DNA of 42,700 bases from Caldilineaceae bacterium SB0664_bin_27. GTDB taxonomy: Bacteria; Chloroflexota; Anaerolineae; Caldilineales; Caldilineaceae. Positions 1 through 7,682 of the stretch are shown in pieces; the first letter of the stretch is position 1; each line of letters opens with the position of its first letter. A model generated the notes under the pieces. The model had not been told where the DNA came from. It did no database searches and worked only from the letters and a program-made list of their open reading frames with translations. The translations under genes were made by a program, and so were the position numbers. The DNA lies in assembly GCA_009838625.1 (NCBI GenBank), contig VXRG01000127.1, positions 1 to 42,700 of the forward strand, written 5' to 3'.

Positions 1-51
1 TCCAACTCGTGTTGTACGATCAGGTTGGTGCCCGTCGGTCCACGAGTTGGA
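1..51. repeat. Inverted repeat at the window edge
   Basis: Bases 1-11 (TCCAACTCGTG) are the perfect reverse complement of 41-51, with 29 bases between. The left arm begins at the first base, so the repeat may extend outside the window. It could be the 3' hairpin of an upstream gene or part of the leader of the gene at 129. No T-run follows it. Confidence 0.5.
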
Positions 52-128
52 CTCCACGTTTCATCCACTTGATGGCGTGAAGTCTTGAGGAAAACCTCGG
101 ACTCGGACAACCCTCCAGGAGACGAGAG

Positions 129-1379
129 ATGAAGCTTCCCAAGAAACCCGCCCGTTGGCTCGTCGTGGCATTCATGGCCTTTCTGACTCTGGCCCTTTCC
201 AGCGCCGCCCTCGCCGCTGAATTCGCAAGCGACCAAACCTACCGCCTTGCCGAGGGCGAAACGGTTGACGATGACCTCTACATCGCCGCTACAGAGATAT
301 TTATCAATGGAACCATCAAAGGCGACCTGCTCGCCGGCGCCTCCTACATAGAGATCGGGCCAAACGGTGTAGTCGAGGGAGACCTGTGGGCGGCGGCCAA
401 TGGAATCGTCATTCACGGCACGATCCTCGACGATCTGCGTGCTGTCGGTAGTGGTATTGAACTCACGGGAACCGTCGCCGACGATGCCTTTCTCGGCGCT
501 GGCGGCGGTCAGACAACCATTCCGACCGGCGGAGGTTCACAGGCGGTCACAGGCGGCTTGAACATCACTGGAGAAGTTGGCGGTGACATTTACGTCGGCG
601 CTGCGGAAGCCGATATTTCAGGCGCCGTCGGTGGCGACCTCTTCGGCGCTCTGGGGATGCTCTATCTTTCCGGCACAGTTGGCGGCGACGTCGATATCCA
701 AGTTGGGGAGTTCACCGTCACCGATGCCGCCCGCATCGGCGGAGAACTTAGCTACGCCGCGCCCGAGCAACGCCAGATTCCTGCTGGCGTCGCCCGCGAC
801 ATCCAATATGAAGCGCCGCCCGCCGCCGAGTCCCCCGGAGGCACCATCGTCGGGGCCATCTTTGGCTGGATCTTCCGCACCATCGCCATCGGCGCTGGTG
901 TCGCCATTCTCGGCTGGCTGCTTTTGCGCCTCCGGCCCAACATTCTGGTCCGCCCTGCCGCCGCAATTCAATCAAGTCCGGTCGAGACCGGGCTGTACGG
1001 TCTGCTGGCCGCAGTAGTGTTGATCTTCATTCCTATCGCGTCGCTTATTCTGGTCGCCTTTACCTGGGCCTTTTGGGGCGTCCTTCCTGCAATTGCCACG
1101 TTTATCTTCTTGGTCGCCTCGTCAGCCTTGGTCTGGTTCCTCAGTCCCCTGCTCACAGGCTACTGGCTGGGAGAGAAAATCGGCGAGCGGCTCGGCGGCG
1201 ACTATAGTCCGCTCCTCCTCCTGCTGATGGGCGCGCTCCTGATAGTCGTACTCGGCAGGATCCCGGTCCTCGGCTGGCTCGTCTATCTGCTCAGCTTTGT
1301 ATTGGCCCTCGGCGGACTCCTGCGCAGCGGGGCCGCCGCGACCGGCGATCGTCCGGCAGAAGCGGCAGTTGCCAAATGA
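129..1379 (+). CDS. Bactofilin-like polymer-forming domain protein with C-terminal membrane helices
   Basis: This 416-residue protein starts with a signal peptide (about residues 1-30, ending around ALAAEF). Residues 45-215 are short beta-helix-type repeats of the form G-T-(I/V)-x-G-D-(L/I), for example GTIKGDLLAGA and GTVGGDVDIQVG, as in bactofilin/polymer-forming cytoskeletal domains. About four hydrophobic helices follow (residues 243-400). The likely design is an extracytoplasmic beta-solenoid anchored by a membrane domain. Classical bactofilins are short, cytosolic and lack a signal peptide, so this is a different architecture. The start is supported by CCAGGAGACGAGAG just before ATG. 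Its substrate or role cannot be told from sequence; a scaffold or envelope-organising role is inference. Confidence 0.75.
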   Translation: MKLPKKPARWLVVAFMAFLTLALSSAALAAEFASDQTYRLAEGETVDDDLYIAATEIFINGTIKGDLLAGASYIEIGPNGVVEGDLWAAANGIVIHGTILDDLRAVGSGIELTGTVADDAFLGAGGGQTTIPTGGGSQAVTGGLNITGEVGGDIYVGAAEADISGAVGGDLFGALGMLYLSGTVGGDVDIQVGEFTVTDAARIGGELSYAAPEQRQIPAGVARDIQYEAPPAAESPGGTIVGAIFGWIFRTIAIGAGVAILGWLLLRLRPNILVRPAAAIQSSPVETGLYGLLAAVVLIFIPIASLILVAFTWAFWGVLPAIATFIFLVASSALVWFLSPLLTGYWLGEKIGERLGGDYSPLLLLLMGALLIVVLGRIPVLGWLVYLLSFVLALGGLLRSGAAATGDRPAEAAVAK

Positions 1380-1453
1380 TCTGAGGTCTCGCCGCCATAC
1401 TTTCGGGATCTTCAAATCTGCCGCAGCGGTGCAGCTTATGAACTTCACTGCCT

Positions 1454-1684
1454 ATGCTCGCCATTAACGAGAAACTCTACCCCGGCGACCTGGTTCAGAT
1501 GCGCAAACCCCATCCCTGCGGGGGCGACAGCTGGGAAATCGTTCGCGTGGGCGCCGACGTCGGCCTGGTCTGTGAGTCCTGCGGACGCCGCGTCCTCCTG
1601 CCCCGACGCAAGTTCGCCCGCGGCGTCAGGAAATTCCTGCGCCGCAGTCCGCAGGCACCGAAAGATTCGGAAAGTCCTGACTAG
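1454..1684 (+). CDS. DUF951 family small protein
   Basis: This 76-residue protein matches DUF951: an N-terminal stretch on the pattern [17 protein letters not shown], then a W-E-I-V-R-x-G core and an [14 protein letters not shown] segment. Only two cysteines of the conserved set are seen (about positions 24 and 43). The family is small, probably cytosolic, and has no established function. It is encoded 74 bases after the bactofilin-like gene and is followed by its own hairpin terminator. The C-terminal tail after residue 58 is basic and variable. Confidence 0.8.
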   Translation: MLAINEKLYPGDLVQMRKPHPCGGDSWEIVRVGADVGLVCESCGRRVLLPRRKFARGVRKFLRRSPQAPKDSESPD

Positions 1685-1731
1685 AACGGAGAGCCAGTCC
1701 AATGCCGCGCCTGCAGCGCAAACCGGAAATG

Positions 1732-1756
1732 GGCGCGGCCGGGCGCGCCGCTTTTT
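1732..1756 (+). terminator. Rho-independent terminator after the DUF951 gene
   Basis: GGCGCG (1732-1737) pairs with CGCGCC (1744-1749) around a six-base loop. GC and five T residues (1752-1756) follow. It lies 48 bases past the DUF951 stop and before the Shine-Dalgarno of the next gene. Confidence 0.65.
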
Positions 1757-1792
1757 GCGCTCTAAACGCTACTTCCTGGGAGGAGTGTAATC

Positions 1793-2545
1793 ATGCAACG
1801 GGATGCCCTGGTCCGATATCTCGACGACACACTTCGCATCCGTGAGATAGCCGACTACGGCCCCCAGGGGCTGCAAATTGAAGGAAAGGCACAGGTCGAC
1901 AAAATCGTCGGAACTGTAGACGCGCACCAGCCCTGTGTCCACGCCGCTCTCGAACGCGGCGCCGACCTCCTGTTGGTGCATCACGGCATTCTTTGGGGTG
2001 ATGCCAAGCCCCTGGCCGGCAGCTACGGGCGCCTCGTGCGCACCTTTCTCGAGAACGATCTCAACCTCTACGCCGCCCATCTTCCCTTGGATGCTCATCC
2101 GCAGTGGGGCAACAACGCCGAACTCGCGCGACGTCTTGGCCTTTCAGTCATCGACTGGTGGGCCGACGTCAAAGGCACGCCCCTTGCCGTCCTGGCCGGG
2201 TACGACGAACCGCTCGCCTTCCATGCGCTGGTGGCCCGCTTCGAGGAACAGGTAGGCCGCCCCCAGCTTGTTCAGGCGGAAGGGCCGCCTATGGTGCGGA
2301 CGGTGGGCATTCTCAGCGGGTTCGGCGCCGACAAGATCGAGGCCGCCGCCAGTCTCGGCTGCGACGCCTACGTCACCGGCGAAACCAGCCACGCACAATA
2401 CTACGAAGCCGCCAACGCAGGCATCAATCTCCTGTATGGCGGCCATTACACTTCCGAGACGGTTGGCGTCCAGGCCCTGGGAGGGCATCTGGCCCAGCGT
2501 TTCGGCGTTATCTTCGAATTCGTTGACCTGCCAACCGGCCTCTGA
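1793..2545 (+). CDS. Nif3-like dinuclear metal centre protein (GTP cyclohydrolase I type 2 / YbgI family)
   Basis: The 250-residue product is full length for the short form of the Nif3 family. The expected metal ligands are visible: H63 and H64 in LLVHHG, D100 in the HLPLD segment, and H218 and E222 in GGHYTSE. These proteins form toroidal hexamers with a di-metal site. The biochemical role is unsettled, and the 'GTP cyclohydrolase' label comes from one characterised member. The start is firm: GGGAGGAGTG lies seven bases before ATG. No insertion of the PII-like domain found in longer homologues is present. It stands alone between a terminator and the convergent selenoprotein unit. Confidence 0.9.
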   Translation: MQRDALVRYLDDTLRIREIADYGPQGLQIEGKAQVDKIVGTVDAHQPCVHAALERGADLLLVHHGILWGDAKPLAGSYGRLVRTFLENDLNLYAAHLPLDAHPQWGNNAELARRLGLSVIDWWADVKGTPLAVLAGYDEPLAFHALVARFEEQVGRPQLVQAEGPPMVRTVGILSGFGADKIEAAASLGCDAYVTGETSHAQYYEAANAGINLLYGGHYTSETVGVQALGGHLAQRFGVIFEFVDLPTGL

Positions 2546-2615
2546 ACCGGACCCAACGGGCAGCCTCGCAGACCACTCCCTTGTGCTTCCGGGACGCCCC
2601 GGTCCACTGCCCTAC

Positions 2616-2653
2616 AAAAAGAAAAGCCCGCTGCAGGGTCACCTGCAGCGGGC
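2616..2653 (-). terminator. Strong rho-independent terminator of the selenoprotein gene
   Basis: There is a perfect 12-bp stem, GCCCGCTGCAGG (2626-2637) with CCTGCAGCGGGC (2642-2653), and a four-base loop. Read on the minus strand it is followed by CTTTTCTTTTT, so it ends transcripts coming from 2704. On the plus strand no T-run follows, so it is a poor terminator for the Nif3-family gene. Confidence 0.88.
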
Positions 2654-2703
2654 ATCGCGCTCAATTGACGAGAGCGCCTCAATTCAATTCGCCGAATTCA
2701 TGC

Positions 2704-2970
2704 TTAGGCACGCGGGGCCGGCTCCAAGCCGACAGCCTCTGAGAAGAGACCGAGTACCTCTCCCTCCTCTGCATGGCGGCCCTCAGCCTTCTTGCTGTAC
2801 ACAATCGTATCGTCCGCCAGCACCTCGAAAAGTCCGCCACCCGAGGGGATCATCTTGAGGCTTTCAATCGCCGGCGTGAAATTCTCTAACAGGTCGGCCG
2901 CCGCACGGACGGCTCGGGGTGTGTAGTTTCATTGTACACAGTATTCGATACTGACCTTGTACTTCTGCAT
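2704..2970 (-). CDS. SelW/Rdx-type selenoprotein with in-frame UGA (selenocysteine 14)
   Basis: Reading from ATG at 2970, the frame gives MQKYKVSIEYCVQ, then TGA at 2931-2929, then NYTPRAVRAAADLL and onward to TAA at 2706-2704: 88 residues if UGA is read as selenocysteine. The C11-V-Q-U14 motif in the first beta-alpha turn is the CxxU redox site of the SelT/SelW/SelH (Rdx) thioredoxin-like family. The downstream part has the family pattern, with a G-G-G-x-F-E-V segment and V-Y-S-K-K before a charged end. GGAGAG precedes the ATG. A hairpin with a G in the second loop position lies 16-32 bases after the UGA, as expected for a bacterial SECIS. A promoter and a terminator bracket the gene. The selA/B/C/D genes would have to lie elsewhere. 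The alternative, a nonsense-disrupted CxxC homologue, fits poorly with the intact frame and signals. Confidence 0.88.
2897..2913 (-). promoter_or_regulatory. Candidate bacterial SECIS element
   Basis: On the minus strand, nucleotides 16-32 after the UGA form GCCGTC-CGTGC-GGCGGC: a six-pair stem (one G-U pair) with a five-base loop. The loop carries G at its second position and a GU step. Distance and loop rule match the known bSECIS consensus. It is also coding sequence, as in other bacterial selenoprotein mRNAs. The fold is done by hand. Confidence 0.65.
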
Positions 2971-3030
2971 AGCTCTCTCCTGTCGCTGGACGGCCTCTCG
3001 GCGCAGCAATTGAATTAGACTGCTACCCGG

Positions 3031-3059
3031 AGTATAGCAGCTTTCACCCTCACGACCAA
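3031..3059 (-). promoter_or_regulatory. Sigma-70-like promoter of the selenoprotein gene
   Basis: On the minus strand, TTGGTC (3059-3054), a 17-base spacer and TATACT (3036-3031) stand about 60 bases upstream of ATG 2970. The predicted start of transcription is near 3024, giving a leader of about 54 bases. Confidence 0.6.
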
Positions 3060-3244
3060 ACAGCCCTTTTTGCCAGGGTGCAGTCCAGATTTGGGGGTGA
3101 GCTCTCGCCAACATATCCCGACGACCGGACCATGGCCGGTCCGCATTCGACTATGGTGTGGCAGAAGCGCCCACTCCACTTTTCCCCTCAAACTCCGGCA
3201 GAGCCACGCCATGCCCCTGCCCTGGCGCCCCCTGTCACTCCGCC

Positions 3245-3269
3245 ACTGACCACTGACCACTGACAACTG
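3245..3269 (+). repeat. Heptanucleotide tandem repeat, ACTGACC type
   Basis: Three and a half copies of a 7-base unit: ACTGACC, ACTGACC, ACTGACA, ACTG. Related arrays or fragments occur at 26765-26810, 33247-33261, 35192-35210 and 37744-37759. Confidence 0.8.
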
Positions 3270-3323
3270 CCGTTCCGCCTTGTGCCTGCCCTCCGATTCG
3301 CTACCCTCTCACGCGTCGCCCAA

Positions 3324-3360
3324 CGCCACTCACTCCTCACTTCTCTCCACTCTCTCCTCG
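3324..3360 (+). repeat. Degenerate heptanucleotide repeat, CTCACTT type
   Basis: Pyrimidine-rich sequence with a 7-base rhythm (CCACTCA, CTCCTCA, CTTCTCT, CCACTCT, CTCCTCG). A clearer array of the same kind lies at 22695-22737. Confidence 0.5.
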
Positions 3361-3446
3361 CTAAAATGCCATTCGTGGACCCTCTGGCTAATTTCGGCAA
3401 TGCTGGCATTCCACCTACTATGCGACTGCCAAGAAGGCTGGGCACT

Positions 3447-3475
3447 TTGAAGCCCCGCCTACTCGGTGCTATAGT
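3447..3475 (+). promoter_or_regulatory. Promoter very close to the glycosidase-like start codon
   Basis: TTGAAG (3447-3452), a 17-base spacer and TATAGT (3470-3475). The ATG at 3482 begins only six bases after the -10 box, so the expected transcript starts at or next to the ATG and would be leaderless. Confidence 0.6.
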
Positions 3476-3481
3476 AACTTC

Positions 3482-4879
3482 ATGAAAGGTGAGCAACGCC
3501 CGGACTTCAAGAGTACCGACGGTCACGTCAGTCAAGAACCGGATTCCGGGCCCGAGCAAGAATCGGCCGCGCCCCAACAGGGTCGCCCCGCACTGCCCAA
3601 TAAACAACCTGTCTGGTCGCGGCGCCGCTTCCTGGCCGCCGCAGCCGCAGGTCTTGGCATGCTTGTCGGGGCCTGCGAAAATGGAGAACCGTCCCTTGAC
3701 GCTTCCTCCTTGTCGGCGACGTCCGCAACGCCCGGCACCTACCATGGGTATCTGCCCTGGGTCGAAATGAGAGGGCTGCGCCCCGCGGCGCCCGATTTCC
3801 CACCCACTCCGCCGAAAGTTACCGCAACCCCGATTTCGACAAACACGCCATTCCCGACCAGTACACCTTTCCCGACTGAAACACCGGTCCCGCCCACGCC
3901 AACCTATACGCCGACGCCCACCGTGACCCCGTTTCCGCCCGGCCCGCCCAGCAAGCTGGGTCTCTTTATCACCCGCAACCATCCCAGCGTCTTCAACCTT
4001 CTGCGCAGCGGCGGCGTCGCCGTCGTCAAGACACTGGAGCTGGACTTTCGTTTCGCCCGCCAGATCAAGGAAGCTGCCCCGACTACCCGGCTGATCGGGC
4101 GTATAGATCTGCCCCAGCTGCAGTTGCAAAACCTCAACGCGAAGGCCGCCGCCCAGGACTTCGTCAATCGACTCTGGCCTATCGCCGACCATCCCGAGCG
4201 CCGACTTCACTACGACGGCTGGGAAGCTTACAATGAACCGGTGGCCGGGAATTTGGATGAATTCAAACGCCTGACCGAGTTTGAAGTCGAACGGACGCGA
4301 CTCCTCGCCCAGGGCGGTCTCCGCAGCGTAATTGGCAACTTCGGCACGGGCCAGCCGGCTCCCGAAATGTGGGAGCATTTCCTGCCCGCCATTGCCGAAG
4401 CCCAGGCCCACGATGGTTGGCTGGGATTGCACGAGTATTCCGCCCCAACCATCTACTATGCCAGCACCCGTGACAATCAGGGACGCTACCCGGGCGTGAC
4501 GCCGCATGATACCGGCTGGCTGACACTGCGCTACCGCCAGCTCTACAATCAGGTCCTTAAGCCCGCAGGCCGCGCCATTCCGCTGGTGATGACGGAGTTG
4601 GGCGTAGACGGCCTTGTCGCTAATCGACCGGGCCCCCAGGACGCCAAAGGCTGGCAGCACTTTCAGCAGTATTGGGCCCAGCACGGCTTCGGTTCCTGGG
4701 GTCCGGGGGCTTATGTGGAGCAGCTAGTCTGGTACGATCTGGCAATGCAACAGGATTCCTATGTGATTGGCGGCTGCATTTTCGCCCTGGCGGCCAGTCC
4801 CGGTTGGGAGTCGTATGAGATCGGTGGGCACGTGGAAGGCGTGCTGCATCAGTACCTGAGCGTCCATCCGCAGCGGTGA
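3482..4879 (+). CDS. Tat-exported lipoprotein with clan GH-A glycosidase-like barrel
   Basis: The 465-residue protein has a long N-region, then a twin-arginine motif SRRRFL (46-51), a hydrophobic Ala/Gly/Leu stretch and a lipobox ending at C65. A Pro/Thr-rich linker (about 99-158, TPTPTVTP-like) leads to a C-terminal TIM-barrel-like domain. Two glutamates sit where clan GH-A enzymes keep acid/base and nucleophile: E252 in AYNEP and E372 in MTELG. The predicted role is a surface-anchored glycosidase folded before export through Tat. The family and substrate cannot be fixed by eye; GH39- or GH5-like relatives are possible. No carbohydrate transporter lies directly beside it. Absence of a Shine-Dalgarno fits the leaderless promoter described at 3447. 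Confidence 0.7.
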   Translation: MKGEQRPDFKSTDGHVSQEPDSGPEQESAAPQQGRPALPNKQPVWSRRRFLAAAAAGLGMLVGACENGEPSLDASSLSATSATPGTYHGYLPWVEMRGLRPAAPDFPPTPPKVTATPISTNTPFPTSTPFPTETPVPPTPTYTPTPTVTPFPPGPPSKLGLFITRNHPSVFNLLRSGGVAVVKTLELDFRFARQIKEAAPTTRLIGRIDLPQLQLQNLNAKAAAQDFVNRLWPIADHPERRLHYDGWEAYNEPVAGNLDEFKRLTEFEVERTRLLAQGGLRSVIGNFGTGQPAPEMWEHFLPAIAEAQAHDGWLGLHEYSAPTIYYASTRDNQGRYPGVTPHDTGWLTLRYRQLYNQVLKPAGRAIPLVMTELGVDGLVANRPGPQDAKGWQHFQQYWAQHGFGSWGPGAYVEQLVWYDLAMQQDSYVIGGCIFALAASPGWESYEIGGHVEGVLHQYLSVHPQR

Positions 4880-4964
4880 GCGCGCCGGCTCCCATTCTGT
4901 CCGGCGAGTCGGCGTCAGGAAGCTGACGACAAAAAGTTGTGTTTCAACGAAAATTTCCGTTACG

Positions 4965-5348
4965 ATGGATGCTCTGAGCGAAATTCACCGCGGTCTGGCC
5001 CAAACCGGCATTCTGTTCTTCATTGCGTTGGGCGTGTGGGCCATCTGGTTCCGAATTCGCTCCCTTCCGCTGGACGGCAGCTGGTACGGCGCCGCCGCTA
5101 TCGGCGAGATTCTGATGATTGTAGAGTTTCTCCTGGGGTGGGTGCTCTACGGTCAAGGGCTGGGCGGGAATCTGGCCCGCGCCTTTGTACACATTCTCTA
5201 CGCGACCGTCGCCGTCATTACTCTGCCGGCAGCCTATCTCTACCTGAGCCGCCTGCAGGATGAAAACGTAAAGACAATTCTCTTTGCAATCGTCTGTTTC
5301 TTTCTGATGGAGGTCATCATTCGCGCCCGTGTCGTGGCGCTGGTATAA
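4965..5348 (+). CDS. Small four-helix integral membrane protein, unknown function
   Basis: This 127-residue protein has about four hydrophobic segments (residues 13-30, 43-63, 75-94 and 102-122) separated by short loops, and little else. I recognise no family motif. The layout (short N-terminus, paired helices) recalls small hypothetical membrane proteins common in Chloroflexota. No clear Shine-Dalgarno precedes the ATG. The stop codon overlaps a TATAAT box that probably serves the next gene. Confidence 0.65.
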   Translation: MDALSEIHRGLAQTGILFFIALGVWAIWFRIRSLPLDGSWYGAAAIGEILMIVEFLLGWVLYGQGLGGNLARAFVHILYATVAVITLPAAYLYLSRLQDENVKTILFAIVCFFLMEVIIRARVVALV

Positions 5349-5349
5349 T
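5341..5349 (+). promoter_or_regulatory. Extended -10 promoter element before the HNH gene
   Basis: TGG-TATAAT is a consensus TGn-extended -10 box, 128 bases before the HNH gene start and overlapping the stop of the preceding gene. No good -35 is visible, which extended -10 promoters can tolerate. Confidence 0.45.
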
Positions 5350-5476
5350 CTGCTCCCAGAGCGAGTCCCGTCCCACAACTCGGCCCTCGCCACACTCAGC
5401 AGTCTGGCAAAGCCGGCATCTCGTCTGCATCTGCGCCACACCGAATCTTCAGTAACGCCATCGAGACACTACTGCC

Positions 5477-5986
5477 ATGTCCCGTTCCGTGCTGGTACTG
5501 AATGCAACATTCGAACCTTTGAGCCTCGTCTCCGTGCGGCGGGCAGTCGTTCTTCTGCTGCGCGACAAGGCGGAATTGGTTGAGGCCACCGAACGGATGC
5601 TGCACAGCGCCAACCAGGCCCTGCCCGAGCCCTTAGTGATTCGACTCAACCGTTACGTTCGCCTGCCCCACCGCTCTGTCCCACCCACCCGCAGCGCCGT
5701 GATCTTGAGAGACGCTTACACCTGTCAGTATTGCGGCGACACTCCGGGCAAACATTCGCTGACTGTGGACCACGTGATACCCCGCTGTCGCGGCGGCGAT
5801 CACAGCTGGACCAATCTGGCGACCGCCTGCAAACGCTGCAACTGCAAGAAGGGCGGCATGAGCCCCCGCGAGGCCGGCATGAAACTGATACGGCGGCCGT
5901 TTGAACCCACCTATGTCGCCCTCGTCCTCCTGAGCAATCCGACCGCCGCCTCCCGCTGGGAGACGATGATGGGCGCCGCATTCTAA
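5477..5986 (+). CDS. HNH endonuclease family protein
   Basis: The product is 169 residues. Residues 1-60 form the N-terminal domain usual for this stand-alone HNH family (begins [20 protein letters not shown]). An HNH zinc-knuckle module follows: CQYC (C83, C86), a [12 protein letters not shown] catalytic segment with D98 and H99, then N in the WTNL stretch and a second CKRC pair near 116-120. All nuclease and zinc residues are present, so it should be an active metal-dependent DNA endonuclease. Proteins of this type are widespread and single-copy in Chloroflexota and cyanobacteria, with no proven role. No restriction methylase or mobile element is nearby. Confidence 0.88.
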   Translation: MSRSVLVLNATFEPLSLVSVRRAVVLLLRDKAELVEATERMLHSANQALPEPLVIRLNRYVRLPHRSVPPTRSAVILRDAYTCQYCGDTPGKHSLTVDHVIPRCRGGDHSWTNLATACKRCNCKKGGMSPREAGMKLIRRPFEPTYVALVLLSNPTAASRWETMMGAAF

Positions 5987-6040
5987 CCGCATCCGATTGC
6001 CGCGCCGGCGTGTACCCGTAACCAGCAGCCAGAGACCTAC

Positions 6041-6694
6041 ATGAACAGGCCCCGCCAGGAACAGTTAGACGCCGTAATCCGGCGTATTCACGATCTGAAC
6101 GAGCACTCCCTTTCGCAGCTTTCCCAGTACCTGGGCTACCTCAAGTGGCAGGAGGAGCTCTGGCAAAGTCTTCTGGAAGAGGAAGGCGCTGAAAAAAACG
6201 GGTTCGCTCTCGTGTGGAAATGCGACCTCCTGGAGCTCTTCCCCAGTTCTCGCCAGAGCGCCACCCGTACATCGGACCTGATGGAGGTGCGAATCGACAC
6301 CGCCAGTTGTGGCATGATGCAGCAGCCGGCTCTGTGGCAGCATCCGCCCGTCGATGGCAGCGCAGTAGTCGAATACGACCTGAGAGTGCCGCCCGAGGTC
6401 GATCGGCTGCGCTTGCAGTTCGCTATCGGCATTCGCGACGGCGCCCAAATGGAAGATGATAACTTCTGCGCCTTCCGTGTCCTCCTTAACGGCGTACGCA
6501 TTTGGAGCAGCACAAAGCAGAGCTGCGAGTGGGAACGCTTCGTCACCGACCTGCCAAACCAGGCCGGTCAACATTCGGTCTTGCAGCTAATGACCGACGG
6601 CCTCGGCAACAGTCGCTGGAACTGGGCTGTCTGGGCCGAGCCGCAACTCCTCGGGTACGCCGCCAATCGACAAGACACCAATGGTGAGGACTGA
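6041..6694 (+). CDS. Hypothetical protein with N-terminal helix and beta-sandwich-like C-terminal domain
   Basis: This 217-residue protein has an amphipathic helical N-terminus (residues 1-50, rich in Leu/Gln/Glu; a possible coiled coil). The beta-rich remainder has alternating hydrophobic patterns, such as VEYDLRVPPEVDRLRLQFAIG and VLLNGVRIW, which recall galactose-binding or NPCBM-like sandwiches. No signal peptide is seen, so it is probably cytosolic. Carbohydrate binding is only a guess from the fold pattern. It sits 55 bases after the HNH gene and may be co-transcribed with it. Confidence 0.5.
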   Translation: MNRPRQEQLDAVIRRIHDLNEHSLSQLSQYLGYLKWQEELWQSLLEEEGAEKNGFALVWKCDLLELFPSSRQSATRTSDLMEVRIDTASCGMMQQPALWQHPPVDGSAVVEYDLRVPPEVDRLRLQFAIGIRDGAQMEDDNFCAFRVLLNGVRIWSSTKQSCEWERFVTDLPNQAGQHSVLQLMTDGLGNSRWNWAVWAEPQLLGYAANRQDTNGED

Positions 6695-6748
6695 AGGGCA
6701 CAGGGGAAGCCCAGGCTTTCTCAGTTTTCTTCCCGCTCCTCCCGGTGA

Positions 6749-7555
6749 ATGACGGAACCACCGATGCCGGTCCTCGACCTCATTGCCTGGTTTCTGCTCG
6801 TTCTCTGGGCCCTGTTTCTGGCCGGCGGCCTTCTACTTCGCAGAGCTCGCCCGCACAGACGCCGCCTCCTCGCTGGGATGCATGCAGCCTCTGCACTGTC
6901 TCTGCTCCTTTTGGCTTGGTATGGCTTTATCCTCACCCGCCCCGGCGCCGAAACCGCTCGCTACGCCTTAGGTATCGCCTCCGCGACGTCTCTCAACCTT
7001 ATAGGCAGCCAGCTTGCGGCCAGTGCGCTCGCGCCCGGGCGGACCTGGCTCGGCATCTCCGCCACTGCTGTCGGCTACCTTCTGTTCGTCGCCGCGATTG
7101 CCCAATATGGCCCGGCCTTCGAAGGCGTTCGCTTTCTTGCACTGAGTCTCTGTCTGCTCGTCGGCGCACTGGCCGGCCTCGCATTTCTGCTGCGGACGCG
7201 CCGTCGCCATTCTGTCCAGACGGCCGCGGCTGCAGCCTACACGCTGCTCCTGCTCTTCGCCGCCGCCGGCCTCGCCATCGGTCTGGCGCTTACCGCACCG
7301 CGTTTCGGTGTCCTGCCGGCGGGACTGCTTATCCTCGTCTTCAGCGATCTGATCCTGCTCGTCGAACTGGCCTCCGGCCCGTCCATCTTCCCGGAGGTCT
7401 GGCCGTCAGGCGCAGGAGCCAGTAGCCGGCTCCTCACGTCGCTTTCGAGCCTAGCCCGGCTGCTCCGCCCCCCTGCACAAGCACTGATCGTCGCCTCAAT
7501 CTGGTCCGCACTGCAGAATCCAATCAGCTCGCAGCTTTCCGTCTTCCCCTCCTGA
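6749..7555 (+). CDS. Multi-spanning membrane protein, unknown function
   Basis: The 268 residues contain about seven hydrophobic helices between residues 6 and 215, with Arg-rich loops (RRARPHRRR, RTRRRH). No transporter or enzyme motif is recognised. The start may be ATG 6749 or ATG 6764 (five codons later); neither has a good Shine-Dalgarno. The C-terminal 50 residues are Ser/Leu-rich. It ends before a clear promoter for the acyl-CoA synthetase gene, so it closes the preceding transcription unit. Confidence 0.55.
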   Translation: MTEPPMPVLDLIAWFLLVLWALFLAGGLLLRRARPHRRRLLAGMHAASALSLLLLAWYGFILTRPGAETARYALGIASATSLNLIGSQLAASALAPGRTWLGISATAVGYLLFVAAIAQYGPAFEGVRFLALSLCLLVGALAGLAFLLRTRRRHSVQTAAAAAYTLLLLFAAAGLAIGLALTAPRFGVLPAGLLILVFSDLILLVELASGPSIFPEVWPSGAGASSRLLTSLSSLARLLRPPAQALIVASIWSALQNPISSQLSVFPS

Positions 7556-7598
7556 CCCGTATTGTCCTCTCGAACCAAGCCTCCCACTCGGCCGCCTG

Positions 7599-7628
7599 TT
7601 TACCTTTTGTCCCGCTCTTCGCTATAAT
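7599..7628 (+). promoter_or_regulatory. Promoter of the acyl-CoA synthetase / ABC-F operon
   Basis: TTTACC (7599-7604), an 18-base spacer and a perfect TATAAT (7623-7628). Transcription should begin near 7635, about 48 bases before ATG 7683. Confidence 0.6.
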
Positions 7629-7682
7629 GCTTGCGGTGCACTGGTAGGCTTGGGTCAAGCCATCCCCATTTCGAGACAGATC

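Larger units (their letters stand above)
2971..3481. other. Intergenic region between divergent units
   Basis: No convincing gene is seen in these 511 bases. It holds the selenoprotein promoter and leader, a six-pair hairpin (CGGACC 3127-3132 with GGTCCG 3139-3144), an ACTGACC heptamer array (3245-3269), a CTCACTT-type array (3324-3360) and the promoter of the next gene (3447-3475). Confidence 0.6.

Noticed and set aside
2929..3114. Minus-strand frame ending at the UGA (61 codons)
   Set aside because: Its last 13 codons are the N-terminus of the selenoprotein; the rest lies upstream of that gene's promoter, Shine-Dalgarno and ATG, so it is not a separate gene.
3188..4684. Long minus-strand frame (498 codons) opposite the glycosidase-like gene
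   Set aside because: Antisense shadow of a GC-rich gene: no motif, and the plus strand encodes a Tat signal, lipobox and glycosidase motifs.
5477..5986. HNH protein as part of a restriction or Cas system
   Set aside because: It is a stand-alone family member with no methyltransferase, helicase or RNA array nearby.
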